Positions 8,782-16,556 of a stretch of DNA of 64,000 nucleotides are shown here, in pieces. The position numbers and the translations under genes are program-made. This stretch comes from Ruminiclostridium herbifermentans. Lineage in GTDB: Bacteria > Bacillota > Clostridia > Acetivibrionales > DSM-1351. The notes under the pieces were generated by a model. The model was not told where the DNA came from, did no database searches, and saw only the letters and a list, made by a program, of their open reading frames with translations. Where the stretch lies: assembly GCF_005473905.2 (NCBI RefSeq), contig NZ_CP061336.1, positions 2,534,501-2,598,500 on the forward strand, read 5' to 3'. Within the stretch, counting starts at the first letter, position 1. Each line of letters begins with the position of its first letter.

Positions 8782-9621
8782 TTAATCATACAATCCGCCA
8801 AACTCTGATAATGGCCAAATACGTAATACTGCTTTACCAATAACTGTGTCCATGTCTATTGTTCCAATTTGTCTTGAATCTAGACTTTGTTGTCTATTAT
8901 CACCCATTACAAACAACTGCCCCTCGGGTACTGTAAATGGCAACTGCATACCTTTTGTATCAGTAAGGCTTTTTACATATGGTTCTTCTAACTTTACAAA
9001 ATCACTATCTCCTTCTGATTTACGATACACAAAACCATCTTCTCGTATGTCAATCTGATCGCCAGGTAAACCTATTACTCTCTTTATATAATCTACCTCT
9101 CCAGGGTTTCTAATAGGTAAATATTTAAAGAAGTTCTTAATCTTGCCCTCTTCATGCATAAATACTATTATATCTCCATGGTCAGGTTCATTGAAGAAAT
9201 AGCCTGTCTTATAAACAATTACATTATGACCTTCGAAAAGAGTATTCTCCATTGATACCATATTTACCTTATAGGTTGAAAATATAAATGCTTTTATAAA
9301 CATTGATATAACAAGTGCTGCAACAATAACCATTACCCATTCAAAAATCTCTCGTCCTATTGAGTTTTTCTTTTTAACTATAGTTTCTTTATTATCTATA
9401 TTGTCTGTAGTATTTTCATCATTTTGATCAGCTTCGCTTATCTCCGATTCATTTGAAATACTACTGTCAATATGTTTTTGAATATCATTGTCAGTAGTAC
9501 CATCTTGATTATTATTGTCAATATCATTGATATTAGTATCATTTTTATTTTCATTACCTATATTATTGATATCAATATCTAAATTTTCATCATTTCCATT
9601 CTCATTATTTCTGTTTTCCAT
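8782..9621 (-). CDS. lepB: Signal peptidase I with long acidic N-terminal tail
   Basis: Type I signal peptidase cleaves Sec and Tat signal peptides at the outer face of the membrane. The 279-aa product has one membrane segment (about residues 93-113, WVMVIVAALVISMFIKAFIF), the Ser catalytic box MVSMENTLFEG, and the Lys box DYIKRVIGLPGDQI, then the MGDNRQQSLDSR box. Unusual is a cytoplasmic tail of about 90 residues made mainly of Asn, Asp and Glu. I start at the ATG 9621 (GAGGTGAT 6 bases upstream) rather than the ATG two codons earlier. A promoter lies at 9691-9719. Confidence 0.95.
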   Translation of the reverse strand: MENRNNENGNDENLDIDINNIGNENKNDTNINDIDNNNQDGTTDNDIQKHIDSSISNESEISEADQNDENTTDNIDNKETIVKKKNSIGREIFEWVMVIVAALVISMFIKAFIFSTYKVNMVSMENTLFEGHNVIVYKTGYFFNEPDHGDIIVFMHEEGKIKNFFKYLPIRNPGEVDYIKRVIGLPGDQIDIREDGFVYRKSEGDSDFVKLEEPYVKSLTDTKGMQLPFTVPEGQLFVMGDNRQQSLDSRQIGTIDMDTVIGKAVLRIWPLSEFGGLYD

Positions 9622-9690
9622 CAACATATCACCTCATTTTATTTTTTATAAACAATAACTATCCTATACAATTTAATCTACATAATATGA

Positions 9691-9719
9691 ATTATACTAT
9701 TATTTATAAAACTAATCAA
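9691..9719 (-). promoter_or_regulatory. SigA-type promoter of lepB
   Basis: On the minus strand TTGATT and TATAAT are separated by exactly 17 bases, about 70 bases before the lepB start. Since the rplS terminator lies upstream, lepB appears to be transcribed on its own. Confidence 0.7.
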
Positions 9720-9952
9720 TTTTTACTAATAATTTTTAGAAATATTTAATATAATATCTAGCTATGTACCTTCATCGAAAATCTTAATATATCTATGAAA
9801 CCACTTAGTGTTGAAGGAAAATTTCTTTATCAAATGCTTAAAAAATCAATTGTTTAAGAACTACTTTTTGCTAATTTATGTGTACCCCTTCAATATTAAT
9901 ATCACCAACCATATGGGGAGAATAATATATAAGTTCTAGTTAAATTTTAGTT

Positions 9953-9990
9953 AAAAAAACCTAGAGACGGTAATGCCTCTAGGTTTTTTT
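9953..9990 (-). terminator. Rho-independent terminator of rplS
   Basis: The stem CCTAGAGAC... with CCTCTAGG is flanked by A7 and T7, giving a strong terminator readable in both directions. It lies 10 bases after the rplS stop. Upstream of lepB, 9720-9952 otherwise shows nothing that I can identify. Confidence 0.93.
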
Positions 9991-9999
9991 ATTTCAAGA

Positions 10000-10341
10000 T
10001 TATAATCTTTCTTTAATCTTAGCAGCTTTACCAACTCTATCACGTAGATAGTATAGTTTAGCTCTTCTAACAACACCTTTTCTAACTAGTTCAATATGAT
10101 CAATTCTTGGTGAATTAACTGGGAAAATTCTTTCAACACCAACACCATAAGATACTCTTCTTACTGTAAAAGTTTCCTTTAAGCCAGAACCTTTTTTAGA
10201 AATAACAGTTCCTTCGAATACCTGTATTCTTTCCCTATTTCCTTCTATGATCTTTGCATGAACTTTGATGTAATCACCAATTTCCAATTTGGGGATATCA
10301 GATCTTATTTGTTCACTTTCAATAGACTTTATTATATCCAT
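10000..10341 (-). CDS. rplS: 50S ribosomal protein L19
   Basis: L19 sits at the 30S-50S interface. The 113-aa product has the family core ([40 protein letters not shown], and the C-terminal [19 protein letters not shown]). I start at the ATG 10341 (GGAGGAGG 8 bases upstream), giving the normal length; the upstream open frame with [11 protein letters not shown] is leader sequence. A promoter between trmD and rplS and an own terminator make it a single-gene unit, with a leader that can hide its SD. Confidence 0.97.
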   Translation of the reverse strand: MDIIKSIESEQIRSDIPKLEIGDYIKVHAKIIEGNRERIQVFEGTVISKKGSGLKETFTVRRVSYGVGVERIFPVNSPRIDHIELVRKGVVRRAKLYYLRDRVGKAAKIKERL

Positions 10342-10410
10342 CTTTATTCCTCCTCCCTCTCCTAGATGTTCGTGCAACAATAGTGCAGAGGACCATCCGT
10401 ATTACACACA
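10342..10410 (-). ncRNA. L19-leader-like autoregulatory 5' UTR
   Basis: The transcript start predicted from the promoter at 10417-10446 leaves a leader of about 70 bases. It contains GGATGGTCCTCTGCAC and later GAACATC and AGGAGAGGGAGG. GATG can pair with CATC, and CCTCT with AGAGG of the ribosome binding region. This fits the known L19 leader of Firmicutes (r-protein autoregulation), but I match it only by pattern. Confidence 0.45.
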
Positions 10411-10416
10411 AAGAAT

Positions 10417-10446
10417 ATTATAGCACAACAAATTCAAAAATGTAAA
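10417..10446 (-). promoter_or_regulatory. SigA-type promoter of rplS
   Basis: TTTACA and TATAAT on the minus strand with an 18-base spacer, lying in the gap between trmD and rplS. Confidence 0.6.
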
Positions 10447-10451
10447 GTATT

Positions 10452-11159
10452 CTATAAATTTTTTTTGTGAGTTCTCTCATATACTTCATACATATCTGGT
10501 CTTTTTTGTTTTGTTCTTTCTATGGATTGTTGTGTTCTCCATTTTTCTATATTAGCATGATGTCCTGATAACAGTATGTCAGGAACTTTTTTTCCATTAT
10601 AATCGGCAGGTCTTGTATACTGAGGATACTCAAGCAATCCATTAAAATGCGATTCCTCACTATATGAGTTTTCACTGGCTAAAACTCCCTGTACTAATCT
10701 GCTTACGCAATCAATGAGTACCATAGCTGGCAATTCTCCACCTGTTAAAACATAATCACCAATAGAAATTTCCTCATCGACAATCTCTTCAATAATTCTT
10801 TCATCTATGCCCTCATAGTGACCACATAACAATATTAAATGCTCTTCTGTTGACAATTCCTTTGCAATTTTTTGATTCAAAACCCTGCCTTGAGGACTCA
10901 TATATATAACTTTTGGTTTAACTGTCATATCCTTAGTTATATCATTGTAGGCATCAATAACTGGCTGACATGTCATAACCATTCCTGTACCGCCACCAAA
11001 AGGATAATCATCAACTTTCTTATGTTTGTCTTTTGAATAATCTCTTATATTTATAGCATTTACTTTTATAATGCCATTTTCCTGAGCCCTACCAATGATG
11101 CTTTCTCTCATTACTATATTAAATAGTTCTGGAAACAGTGTAAGAACATCAAATTTCAT
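10452..11159 (-). CDS. trmD: tRNA (guanine-N1)-methyltransferase TrmD
   Basis: TrmD makes m1G37 in tRNAs using SAM and prevents +1 frameshifting. The 235-aa product has the trefoil-knot SAM site (LLCGHYEGIDERIIEE, then SIGDYVLTGGELPAM) and the C-terminal tRNA-binding part SGHHANIEKWR. Its ATG shares one base with the rimM stop (TAATG), so the two are coupled. Order rimM-trmD-rplS is the classical one. Confidence 0.97.
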   Translation of the reverse strand: MKFDVLTLFPELFNIVMRESIIGRAQENGIIKVNAINIRDYSKDKHKKVDDYPFGGGTGMVMTCQPVIDAYNDITKDMTVKPKVIYMSPQGRVLNQKIAKELSTEEHLILLCGHYEGIDERIIEEIVDEEISIGDYVLTGGELPAMVLIDCVSRLVQGVLASENSYSEESHFNGLLEYPQYTRPADYNGKKVPDILLSGHHANIEKWRTQQSIERTKQKRPDMYEVYERTHKKNL

Positions 11160-11668
11160 TAATCCAGCAGTCCTTTCGGTAGAATTACTGAAATTCTTTT
11201 ATCATCTAAAGAAATTTCTTTTACAACACTTTTTAATGCTGGTATAAGTATTTCCTTACCATTATCATGCTTTACAACATATACATCATTGCTACCAGTT
11301 TGTAATACATCTGTTAGCTGCCCTAAAAGCACATTATTTTCATCATAAACCTTAAGGCCAATAATATCTGCAATAAAGAATGAACCCTTTGGAAGCTTAA
11401 CAGCATTAGCTCTGTCAACTTTCATATAAAAGCCCTTAAGCTTTTCTGCGTCATTCATAGTGTCGACACCTTCAAGCTTTAGTATTACAAATTGTTTAAA
11501 AAACTTAACACCAGAAATATTATACTTTTCAAGTTTACCATTTTTATCAATAAAAACCCACTCTAGTTCAAGAAATCTATTGGGGTCATCAGTCATGGGA
11601 ATAGCCTTAAGCTCTCCTTTTACGCCATGAGTGTTTACTAATTGTCCTACTATTAAATATTCTAACAC
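11159..11668 (-). CDS. rimM: 16S rRNA processing protein RimM
   Basis: RimM binds S19 and helps mature the 3' domain of the 30S subunit. The 169-aa product has the N-terminal RimM domain (LIVGQLVNTHGVKGELKA) and a C-terminal PRC barrel (FFIADIIGLKVYDENNVLLG, then ILIPALKSVVKEI). I prefer the GTG at 11668, which has GATAGGTGAT at good distance; a GTG at 11677 adds three residues. It overlaps trmD by one base. Confidence 0.95.
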   Translation of the reverse strand: MLEYLIVGQLVNTHGVKGELKAIPMTDDPNRFLELEWVFIDKNGKLEKYNISGVKFFKQFVILKLEGVDTMNDAEKLKGFYMKVDRANAVKLPKGSFFIADIIGLKVYDENNVLLGQLTDVLQTGSNDVYVVKHDNGKEILIPALKSVVKEISLDDKRISVILPKGLLD

Positions 11669-11737
11669 TAAAATCACCTATCTTTACTCTAAAATAGAGC
11701 CTCTCCATATAAGTAAAGGGGCATTAGCCCCCTTTTC

Positions 11738-11968
11738 TTATTGTACGATATCTACAACTACTCTTCTGTTGTCCTTAACTGCTGCAGCCTTGACAACAGT
11801 TCTGATAGCTTTGGCAATTCTGCCCTGCTTACCAATTACTTTTCCCATATCATCCTTAGAAACTTTAAGCTCAAGAATAATTGACTTTTCATTTTGAATT
11901 TCATTTACAAAAACTTCTTCTGGATAATCCACAAGGGCTTTTGCAATGTTTTCAAGCAATTCTTTCAT
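11738..11968 (-). CDS. khpA: KH-domain RNA-binding protein KhpA (YlqC)
   Basis: This 76-aa protein is a single KH domain with the GxxG loop in GKVIGKQGRIAKAIRTVVK. KhpA binds RNA, usually with KhpB/Jag, and influences cell division and small RNAs. The start is the ATG at 11968 with GTGGAGG 6 bases upstream; the upstream frame (MPIIGVEVR) is only leader. The gene has its own long leader with the recurrent element described here, although it lies in the rpsP-khpA-rimM order found in Firmicutes. Confidence 0.95.
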   Translation of the reverse strand: MKELLENIAKALVDYPEEVFVNEIQNEKSIILELKVSKDDMGKVIGKQGRIAKAIRTVVKAAAVKDNRRVVVDIVQ

Positions 11969-11970
11969 CC

Positions 11971-12090
11971 TAACCTCCACGCCGATTATCGGCACAAAAA
12001 ATTATGATACTATTGTGGGCAATCCACATCCATCTGTAGCATAATATATTATTTCTATAGGTGGAGAACCTCTACTTTGTAAAGGTACAC
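11971..12090 (-). promoter_or_regulatory. khpA leader: hairpin with anti-SD plus SD stem-loop
   Basis: At 12061-12090 (minus strand) ACCTTT and AGAGGT form a stem with loop ACAAAGT, followed directly by TCTCCAC. At 11971-12003 GCCGAT and ATCGGC form a stem just before GTGGAGG. TCTCCAC can pair with GTGGAGG over 7 positions (one G-U), which would hide the ribosome binding site. The same set of parts occurs before ylxM and paaK. Confidence 0.6.
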
Positions 12091-12169
12091 GTTATTGCAA
12101 CTGTATCAGGTTTTCTTCTGTTAACCGCAAGTAGTTGCACTTCAGAAAATGAGCATCAATACATTGATA

Positions 12170-12415
12170 TTATTGTATAATACCAGACTTCTTAAGAAGT
12201 GACTTAACTGTATCAGTAGGTTGTGCACCATTCTTAATCCATTTTTGAGCTTTTTCTGCATCAACTTTGAAGTCAACTGGATTTACCAAAGGATTGTAAG
12301 TACCTATCTCATCGATAAATCTACCATCTCTAGGATATCTTGAATCAGCAACTACTACTCTATAAAAAGGTTTTTTAGTAGCACCCATTCTTTTTAAACG
12401 TATCTTAACTGCCAT
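12170..12415 (-). CDS. rpsP: 30S ribosomal protein S16
   Basis: The 81-aa product is a full-length S16 ([20 protein letters not shown], then [20 protein letters not shown]). S16 is an early-assembly protein of the 30S body. GGAGGTGA lies 6 bases before the ATG. The gap to ffh (155 bases) has GGAGAT/ATCTCC arms that could fold, but I see no convincing terminator. Confidence 0.97.
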   Translation of the reverse strand: MAVKIRLKRMGATKKPFYRVVVADSRYPRDGRFIDEIGTYNPLVNPVDFKVDAEKAQKWIKNGAQPTDTVKSLLKKSGIIQ

Positions 12416-12570
12416 TTATTTTCACCTCCTTTAAAGGAATATAAGAAAACTAGCCTTTAGTCAAGCATCTGCATAGACAGAAGTTAGTTGCGCTTATACA
12501 TTTTAAACAGGAGATTAAGTTACATGCCATTATAAACTAGCTGAGGCTTATCTCCAATTACTTATATATA

Positions 12571-13923
12571 TTAAAAAGGTAATCTAAACCTTCCTAATCC
12601 GCCTTTTTTACTTCGTTTACCCATATCGGTCATCATTTTCATCATTTTTCTCATCTCTTCAAACTGCTTGAGAAGAGCATTGACCTCTTGAACAGTTGTA
12701 CCACTTCCAGCAGAAATTCTCTTTTTCCTGCTTGCATTAATTATAGAAGGGTCATTACGTTCTTTTTTTGTCATTGATCTAATAATAGCCTCAGTACGAG
12801 CCATATTTTTTTCGCTCTCTTCTTGATTAATTTCCTTGAGAGCCTTTGAATCAATGCCAGGCATCATTCCAAGTATATCGCCAATAGAACCCATTTTCTT
12901 AATTTGCTGCATTTGCTCCAAAAAGTCTTCCAATGTAAACTGCATAGTACGCATTTTCTTTTCCAGTTCAAGAGCCTGTTTTTCATCAAATGCATCCTGT
13001 GCTTTTTCTATAAGGCTTAATACATCACCCATACCAAGTATACGTGATGCCATTCTATCTGGGAAAAACGGTTCAATTTCATTGAGTTTTTCACCCACAC
13101 CTATAAATTTAATAGGCTTGCCTGTAACAGTCTTAACAGAAAGAGCTGCTCCACCTCTTGTATCACCATCAAGCTTTGTCAGAACTACTCCGTCAATGCC
13201 TAGCTTTTCATTGAAGCTTTGTGATACATTAACAGCATCTTGTCCAGTCATAGAATCAACAACTAACAATATTTCATGAGGATTAACTGCTTTCTTTATA
13301 TTGAGCAGTTCATCCATCAGTTTTTCATCAATATGAAGTCTTCCGGCAGTATCTATTATAACTAAATCATGTTGTTTAAAATTAGCAAACTTAACTGCTT
13401 CTGTTGCTATTTCAACTGGATTTGTATTGTTTTCTATTGTAAATACCGGAATATTTAACTGTCCGCCAACAACCTGAAGCTGTTTGATAGCAGCTGGTCT
13501 ATAAACATCGCAAGCTACTAAAAGCGGTGACTTACCCTGTTTTCTTAACAGGCTTGCCAGCTTTCCTGAAGTAGTTGTTTTACCAGAACCCTGTAACCCT
13601 ACCATTAATAATACTGTTGGAGGCTTTGAGGAAAATGTAACCTTGCTCTGCTCCCTGCCTAACAACTCAATAAGTTCTTCATGAACTATTTTAACTACCT
13701 GCTGTCCTGGGGTTAGACTTTCTAAAACATCCTGTCCTACTGCCCTCTCAGATATCTTGTTAATAAAATCCTTAACTACTTTAAAATTTACGTCAGCCTC
13801 GAGCAAAGCAAGCTTTATCTCTCTCATCATTTCTTTAACATCTTTTTCGGATACTCTGCCCTGCCCACGAAATTTTTTCATTGTTTCTTGGAGCTTTCCT
13901 GACAAACCCTCAAAAACCGACAT
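12571..13923 (-). CDS. ffh: Signal recognition particle GTPase Ffh
   Basis: Ffh binds 4.5S/6S-like SRP RNA and signal sequences and hands them to FtsY. The 450-aa product has the N domain, then the G domain with GLQGSGKTTTSGKLA (near 106), DVYRPAAIKQL, DTAGRLH and TKLDGDTRGGAALS, and a Met-rich M domain (about 300-430) ending MMKMMTDMGKRSKKGG. It follows ylxM by 26 bases; the usual clostridial ylxM-ffh pair is complete. FtsY is in the same window at 28 kb. Confidence 0.98.
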   Translation of the reverse strand: MSVFEGLSGKLQETMKKFRGQGRVSEKDVKEMMREIKLALLEADVNFKVVKDFINKISERAVGQDVLESLTPGQQVVKIVHEELIELLGREQSKVTFSSKPPTVLLMVGLQGSGKTTTSGKLASLLRKQGKSPLLVACDVYRPAAIKQLQVVGGQLNIPVFTIENNTNPVEIATEAVKFANFKQHDLVIIDTAGRLHIDEKLMDELLNIKKAVNPHEILLVVDSMTGQDAVNVSQSFNEKLGIDGVVLTKLDGDTRGGAALSVKTVTGKPIKFIGVGEKLNEIEPFFPDRMASRILGMGDVLSLIEKAQDAFDEKQALELEKKMRTMQFTLEDFLEQMQQIKKMGSIGDILGMMPGIDSKALKEINQEESEKNMARTEAIIRSMTKKERNDPSIINASRKKRISAGSGTTVQEVNALLKQFEEMRKMMKMMTDMGKRSKKGGLGRFRLPF

Positions 13924-13949
13924 CCTAAAACCTCCAATTCAAACTTCCA

Positions 13950-14306
13950 CTATATGTTATTAGCAAGTTCTCTTATTTCCTGCATAACCTGCTCTATAAT
14001 AGCTTTGTTATGAGGACTAAGTTCAGCTAAATTTAACTTTTCCAAATATTTTTGTACTTTTTCAGCCTTTTCCTTTTGCTCACAAAATTTGCTTAGTAAA
14101 CCAAGTTTACTTTCATATTCATTTAATAACGCTCTTCCGCGCTTTTCATTATCATAAACGCCTTGACGGCTAATACCCAGTTGCTCTGCAATCTCAGTCA
14201 AAGTAAAATCATTGTTGTAATGTAAATCCATAATTTCATATTGTCTGTCAGTTAGTAGCTGCCCATAAAAATCAAGCAGCAAAGATATTTCAAATACTTT
14301 ATCCAT
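13950..14306 (-). CDS. ylxM: YlxM family HTH protein, SRP-associated
   Basis: YlxM is a small helix-turn-helix protein co-transcribed with ffh and reported to bind SRP RNA in streptococci. The 118-aa product has the typical sigma-like HTH (LTDRQYEIMDLHYNNDFTLT, then EIAEQLGISRQGVYDNEKRG). I start at 14306, where GTGGAGG is 6 bases upstream, not at the longer upstream frame. A SigA-type promoter at 14443-14471 gives a leader of about 130 bases. Confidence 0.93.
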   Translation of the reverse strand: MDKVFEISLLLDFYGQLLTDRQYEIMDLHYNNDFTLTEIAEQLGISRQGVYDNEKRGRALLNEYESKLGLLSKFCEQKEKAEKVQKYLEKLNLAELSPHNKAIIEQVMQEIRELANNI

Positions 14307-14308
14307 AG

Positions 14309-14382
14309 TAACCTCCACGCTTGCTTTTGTAAGAAAAATAGTCAAACCATATGTGGAGAACCTCTGGCTTTGCAGAAGCACA
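14309..14382 (-). promoter_or_regulatory. ylxM-ffh leader: hairpin with anti-SD plus SD stem-loop
   Basis: At 14353-14382 (minus strand) GCTTCTG and CAGAGGT pair around CAAAGC and are followed by TCTCCAC. At 14309-14338 CTT and AAG replace the usual GCC/GGC arms just before CGTGGAGG, a compensated change. TCTCCAC can pair with GTGGAGG as in khpA. Confidence 0.6.
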
Positions 14383-14442
14383 CAATTCAAATCACATGCG
14401 CCATACATAATAAATATGTAAAGCAATTTTACTTTACGACTT

Positions 14443-14471
14443 ATTTTAAAACAATTAATATTTGTTGTCAA
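14443..14471 (-). promoter_or_regulatory. SigA-type promoter of ylxM-ffh
   Basis: TTGACA and TAAAAT with a 17-base spacer, directly downstream of the NYN gene's stop. This is the best -35 box in the block. Confidence 0.75.
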
Positions 14472-14477
14472 GTGTTT

Positions 14478-15254
14478 TTACTTTACAATATTATTTTTAT
14501 TTCTAACATATATGTGCTTTATTTTTGAGTTATTTGTGTCTCTTTCTTCAATTTCAAATTCTTTTAGTTTTCTTATTAAATGAGTAAGTTTATAGAAACC
14601 AAAATTTCTAGGGTCAAAATCAGGTTGCTTTTTATTAATTAGGTTACCCACATCTCCAAGAAAAGCCCAGCCATTTTCATCTTCAACATCACTAATTGAA
14701 ACAGCAATCAGATTTATTATATCTTTGCCAATAGCCACTGTACCACATTTCTGCTCTTTTTCTGCTGCTCCATCTTTCTTATGATCATTTTCATAAGTGC
14801 TATTACTATGAGAAGAAGCGCTTATTATTTCAATATACGTGAATTTATCACACGCAGCAATAAAAGGGCTCGGAGTTTTTCTCTCACCAATGCCAAATAC
14901 TTTCATACCTGCTTCACGTAATCTGATTACTAACCTTGTAAAGTCACTATCACTTGAAATAATACAAAAACCTTCCACCTTTTCTGTATATAGTATGTCC
15001 ATTGCATCAATAATCATTGCTGAATCCGATGAATTTTTCCCGCTGGTATAACTATATTGCTGTATAGGAGTAATAGCATTTTCCAATAAAACATTTTTCC
15101 AACCAGAAACAGTAGGTTTTGTCCAGTCCGCATATATTCTCTTGATTGTTGGCGTTCCGTACTTAGCAATTTCTTCCATTATACCTTTTATGTCACAATA
15201 AGGTACATTTTCAGCATCAATAAGTACTGCAAGCCTCATTTCGCCAGATTCCAT
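14478..15254 (-). CDS. NYN ribonuclease-like domain + LOTUS/OST-HTH domain protein
   Basis: The 258-aa product has a PIN-like NYN (LabA/DUF88) domain at about residues 6-145: AVLIDAENVPYCDIKG with the first acidic residues, DSAMIIDAMDIL and IISSDSDFTRLVIRL with the Asp pairs expected to bind a metal. A variable linker rich in Ser, Asn and Lys follows, then an OST-HTH/LOTUS domain (about 175-245, GWAFLGDVGNLINKKQPDFD, FYKLTHLIRKL), an RNA-binding fold. It is therefore probably an RNase or RNA-binding regulator. It lies just upstream of ylxM-ffh, but a strong promoter separates them. Target RNA is unknown. Confidence 0.88.
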   Translation of the reverse strand: MESGEMRLAVLIDAENVPYCDIKGIMEEIAKYGTPTIKRIYADWTKPTVSGWKNVLLENAITPIQQYSYTSGKNSSDSAMIIDAMDILYTEKVEGFCIISSDSDFTRLVIRLREAGMKVFGIGERKTPSPFIAACDKFTYIEIISASSHSNSTYENDHKKDGAAEKEQKCGTVAIGKDIINLIAVSISDVEDENGWAFLGDVGNLINKKQPDFDPRNFGFYKLTHLIRKLKEFEIEERDTNNSKIKHIYVRNKNNIVK

Positions 15255-16080
15255 ATTATATTTGCTCCTTTCATTAACTACTGTTAGTTTATTTTGTTAA
15301 TCACAGTATATTATATATTATTTAATCAACTTTCTAACATGAAAGTTTATCGGTACATGAATTTTATCAAAGTTTTATTGCCTTAATAATTCAAAAGTAT
15401 AGTTTATGCATACATGGCGCACTTATACAACTAATTCATTCAAATATTCAAAATTCGAGTTTTCCAATGAAAAGTTTGTCCATACTAAAGATTATTAATA
15501 GCCTGTTACCAAGTTGATAACTTATCTTAAGCATTAAGTATTAATTTATTAGAACTCCGACACATACGATTTAACGCAAAAATTCAATTAATATTCAATT
15601 AATAATAAAAAATATAACATCATAGATAATAAATCATGTACTTTACATCGTTATTTTAATTATTATAGCACTAAGAATTTAACTTTACCATCCTTATATT
15701 TACAGTAATATTATTTATTTACACACTCAAAACTGTTTCAAAACAAATACCAACTCAACTGTAAACTGTTTACATAGTACTCCCTTGCAATATATATTTT
15801 TTTCTTGCTCACGAAATTGATGCTGAAATAATTATTGGTAATAAACAAGCAATAACAAACCATTTATAAATTTGAACACTTATAAACTAAGCTAATTTAA
15901 TAGGTTAAATAGCAACTTATTTTTTACTAATTTGCCCAAAATGCACATGAAACATTGCACGATAGAAATTATTGTGATATTATACTTTATTAGCTAGTAT
16001 TCTTTTGAAACTAGACTTAGGTTTTATTTTCTTTATAATACGACTTATATCCCTTGGGAATAAGAACGGAGGTTGAGTTA
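15255..16080. other. Long AT-rich divergent intergenic region
   Basis: This lies between the minus-strand NYN gene and the plus-strand OPT gene. I see no credible ORF, RNA gene or terminator. Base composition is more AT-rich than the flanking genes. Confidence 0.5.
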
Positions 16081-16160
16081 ATGATAAAATTCATATTTAT
16101 TTCAAATTAGCCCTTCTAACTGGTTTGTTCATTTTTATTACTTTCATAATTAAAGTATAA
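16081..16160 (+). pseudogene. Possible broken small membrane peptide gene
   Basis: A good SD (CGGAGGTTGAGTTA) precedes an ATG that reads MIKFIFISN and stops. In another frame the same stretch continues as LALLTGLFIFITFIIKV and stops at 16158, a clear hydrophobic segment. One indel would join the two into a peptide of about 27 residues. It may be a decayed small membrane protein, or only a leader peptide. Confidence 0.3.
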
Positions 16161-16345
16161 CTAAAAAGAAATAACTTATTTTACCAATTCAACTTTTCAA
16201 GCTTGATTCTAGATGTATAAACCTATCAATGTTAAGTTGGATTATATAAAGATAATGTATTATTATTTTTAAACAAATTTCTAATAGTACATATCTCTTT
16301 TTGCATATTTCAGGGTATGAGATTGTAAGAATGAATAAATAATCT

Positions 16346-16359
16346 TTTACATGTGTAAA
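16346..16359. promoter_or_regulatory. Palindrome upstream of the OPT gene
   Basis: TTTACA and TGTAAA are separated by two bases, a perfect operator-like inverted repeat about 200 bases before the OPT start. No regulator is identified. Confidence 0.35.
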
Positions 16360-16378
16360 TTGTAAATAGTGTTACGTC

Positions 16379-16556
16379 AATTTTGTGCCTAAAGTGGGCG
16401 TAGGAGGTAGCTCGAAACATAGTTTGTTCTAACATGGTGCTTTTTCGAGCTTCAAAAACCACAAGTGGTTTTTGCTAGTGTCGGCATCCTTTAACAATAA
16501 AGAATTACTAGTGTTTAAACAATTTTTTTGCCCAATGTGGCGTGGAGGTTTTTATG
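16379..16556 (+). promoter_or_regulatory. Complex OPT leader with two copies of the SD module
   Basis: Copy 1 (16379-16410) reads TTTTGTGCC, loop, GGGCGTAGGAGG but no start codon follows. It runs into a stem with arms GCTCGAAA (16410-16417) and TTTCGAGC (16443-16450), then a hairpin AAAAACCAC / GTGGTTTTT (16454-16473), which looks like an attenuator. Copy 2 (16521-16553) reads TTTTTTTGCCCAATGTGG then CGTGGAGG and serves the OPT ATG. An orphan SD module plus a terminator-like hairpin suggests a regulatory leader or a duplicated cassette. Confidence 0.5.

Noticed and set aside
12836-13279. Long plus-strand ORF opposite ffh
   Set aside because: It is the antisense shadow of the ffh coding sequence; the same applies to long opposite-strand frames over smc, fabG, fabH, nrdD and recA-region genes.
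14353-14382. PreQ1-I riboswitch because of AGAGGTTCT
   Set aside because: The downstream CCCUCU arm and the A-rich tail of preQ1-I are missing, and the genes are not queuosine genes.
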